Positions 49,467-50,216 of a stretch of DNA of 50,216 nucleotides are shown one piece after another. Position 1 is the stretch's first letter; every line of letters begins with the position of its first letter. Origin of the DNA: JAWXBG01 sp044375415 (GTDB lineage: Bacteria > Bacteroidota > Bacteroidia > Flavobacteriales_D > Sanyastnellaceae); contig JBILMS010000019.1 of NCBI GenBank assembly GCA_044375415.1, positions 1-50,216 on the forward strand. Direction: 5' to 3'. The notes under the pieces are model-generated. The model was not told the origin of the DNA. It worked only from the letters and a program-made list of their open reading frames with translations, and did not search any database. Position numbers and translations under genes: made by a program.

Positions 49467-50216
49467 TTACAAATCTTCCCGAGGCACGAATTGCTTGTAT
49501 GGGACAGTTAGAATAAATGTAGTGCCTTTGTCGACCCGGTATTCATAATCAGCATCGAGTTGCTCCACCAATCCCTTTATAATCTCAAGTCCCAATGAAT
49601 CCGATTCCGAAGAAGTGGGCTCAAATCCTTTGCCATTGTCTTGGATCTTCAAGATGAGATGAGAATTGTGGGTTTTAAGACTGAATTTTAAATTCCTTTC
49701 ATACACACCCTCAAAGGCATGTTTGTACGCATTTGTAACTACTTCATTTGCAATAAGTGCTATGGGTAATGCCTGATCAACATCTATTGAAATATCCTGA
49801 ATGTCTGATTGAATGTGCACTCTGGCAACTACTGACGAATAAAACTCAGAGATACTATTTAGCAATCTGGAGAAATAGTCGCTTGCATTTACGGTAGAAT
49901 AATTCTGAGTCGAATACACTAACTCATGAATACCTGCAATCGAATCTATTTTGGTATAACAATCTTCAAAAAGAGCCTTGTGAAAATCATCTTTTACCTT
50001 ATAAGATTGAAGTCTCACTAAACTAGAAATCACCGAAAGATTATTTCGAACGCGATGATTTAACTCACGTAGCAATATTTCCCTTTCTCTAAGTTCTTGA
50101 TCCAACTTGTGCTGCAATGCCCTTCGCTTGCGGGCTTCCATGTTTGATGCAAAAACGATGGCAATACTCAATGCAAAGACCTGCTCATCTTTAGAAAAAA
50201 CGCGTTCAAGGTTCCC
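49467..50216 (-). CDS. Sensor histidine kinase (HisKA_2 type), N-terminus beyond window
   Basis: The frame stays open from the right edge to a stop at 49467, giving 249 residues of the C-terminal part. Residues start with 'FSKDEQVFALSIAIVFASN' (possibly the end of a membrane helix), then a coiled coil 'ARKRRALQHKLDQELREREILLREL'. The dimerisation/phosphorylation box is 'NHRVRNNLSVISSLVRLQS' (phosphoacceptor His), the N box 'IALIANEVVTNAYKHAF', and the G boxes 'LKIQDNGKGFE' and 'SLGLEIIKGLVEQL'. This is a HisKA_2/HATPase_c kinase like those paired with LytTR or receiver regulators in Bacteroidota. The sensing domain lies outside. No response regulator is on the window side. Confidence 0.92.
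   Translation of the reverse strand, partial: GNLERVFSKDEQVFALSIAIVFASNMEARKRRALQHKLDQELREREILLRELNHRVRNNLSVISSLVRLQSYKVKDDFHKALFEDCYTKIDSIAGIHELVYSTQNYSTVNASDYFSRLLNSISEFYSSVVARVHIQSDIQDISIDVDQALPIALIANEVVTNAYKHAFEGVYERNLKFSLKTHNSHLILKIQDNGKGFEPTSSESDSLGLEIIKGLVEQLDADYEYRVDKGTTFILTVPYKQFVPREDL

Overview
The window looks like a chromosome segment of a Bacteroidota bacterium, most likely a Flavobacteriales-type aquatic organism. The reasons are four secreted proteins with type IX secretion (T9SS) C-terminal sorting domains, a TonB-dependent receptor with an N-terminal carboxypeptidase-regulatory-like domain, an STN-domain protein, an ECF sigma/FecR-DUF4974 pair, -7 elements of the TAnnTTTG kind close to several start codons, an absence of obvious Shine-Dalgarno sequences, and a Cys-rich 'CNYN..A..NDGTC' module in a decayed gene. 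No genus can be named from the sequence alone. There is no rRNA, CRISPR array, prophage or intact insertion sequence. I see one tRNA gene.

Layout. 1-4.4 kb: two helicases (UvrD/PcrA, cut by the window edge, and a PIF1-like helicase). 4.4-5.2 kb: degenerate intergenic repeats. 5.2-16.4 kb: cell-envelope and secreted proteins (TonB receptor, STN protein with a 16-residue solenoid, a 1553-residue hydrolase/beta-helix T9SS fusion, a lipoprotein, a T9SS thioredoxin). 16.4-18 kb: structured intergenic DNA around a GxxExxY gene and palindromic tandem repeats. 18-29.9 kb: mostly housekeeping genes (2-hydroxyacid dehydrogenase + MgtE, ferredoxin + ferredoxin-NADP reductase, Mrp + NifU-like protein, isocitrate dehydrogenase with two small paralogous proteins, a divergent LysR regulator, an alkyltransferase-like protein, TrmB). 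29.9-31.5 kb: a MurG-like glycosyltransferase and a TadA-type deaminase. 31.7-39.3 kb: a minus-strand block for nucleotide-sugar synthesis (Ugd, a cation/proton antiporter, UDP-glucuronate decarboxylase, WbpD-like acetyltransferase, WecC/TviB-like dehydrogenase, a 49-residue membrane protein, RfbB, CpsB/YwqE-type PHP phosphatase). 39.3-42.8 kb: a near-perfect long inverted repeat flanking a hypothetical gene and an ECF sigma/anti-sigma pair. 42.9-47.7 kb: a T9SS protein, a DUF2805-type protein overlapping a rearranged photolyase-like flavoprotein, OsmC, and a hypothetical exported protein. 47.7-50.2 kb: decayed DNA with a dead HigBA toxin-antitoxin locus, large hairpins, tRNA-Ser(GGA), and a histidine kinase cut by the window edge.

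How the genes fit together. Ugd makes UDP-glucuronate and the decarboxylase turns it into UDP-xylose. The WecC/TviB-like dehydrogenase, the WbpD-like acetyltransferase and RfbB point to acylated amino-sugar uronates and 6-deoxyhexoses for surface polysaccharide, with the PHP phosphatase as likely regulator. No polymerase, flippase or dedicated capsular glycosyltransferase is visible, so the pathway must be completed elsewhere. Ferredoxin with its reductase, and Mrp with the NifU-like protein, form two redox/Fe-S pairs. The less ordinary content lies in (i) the IAGF-N solenoid STN protein, (ii) the hydrolase/beta-helix fusion, (iii) the inverted-repeat-bounded sigma-factor island, (iv) the photolyase-like protein with its domains in unusual order, and (v) several genes in decay that still keep one reading frame. 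Intergenic DNA holds several families of dispersed, often palindromic repeats.
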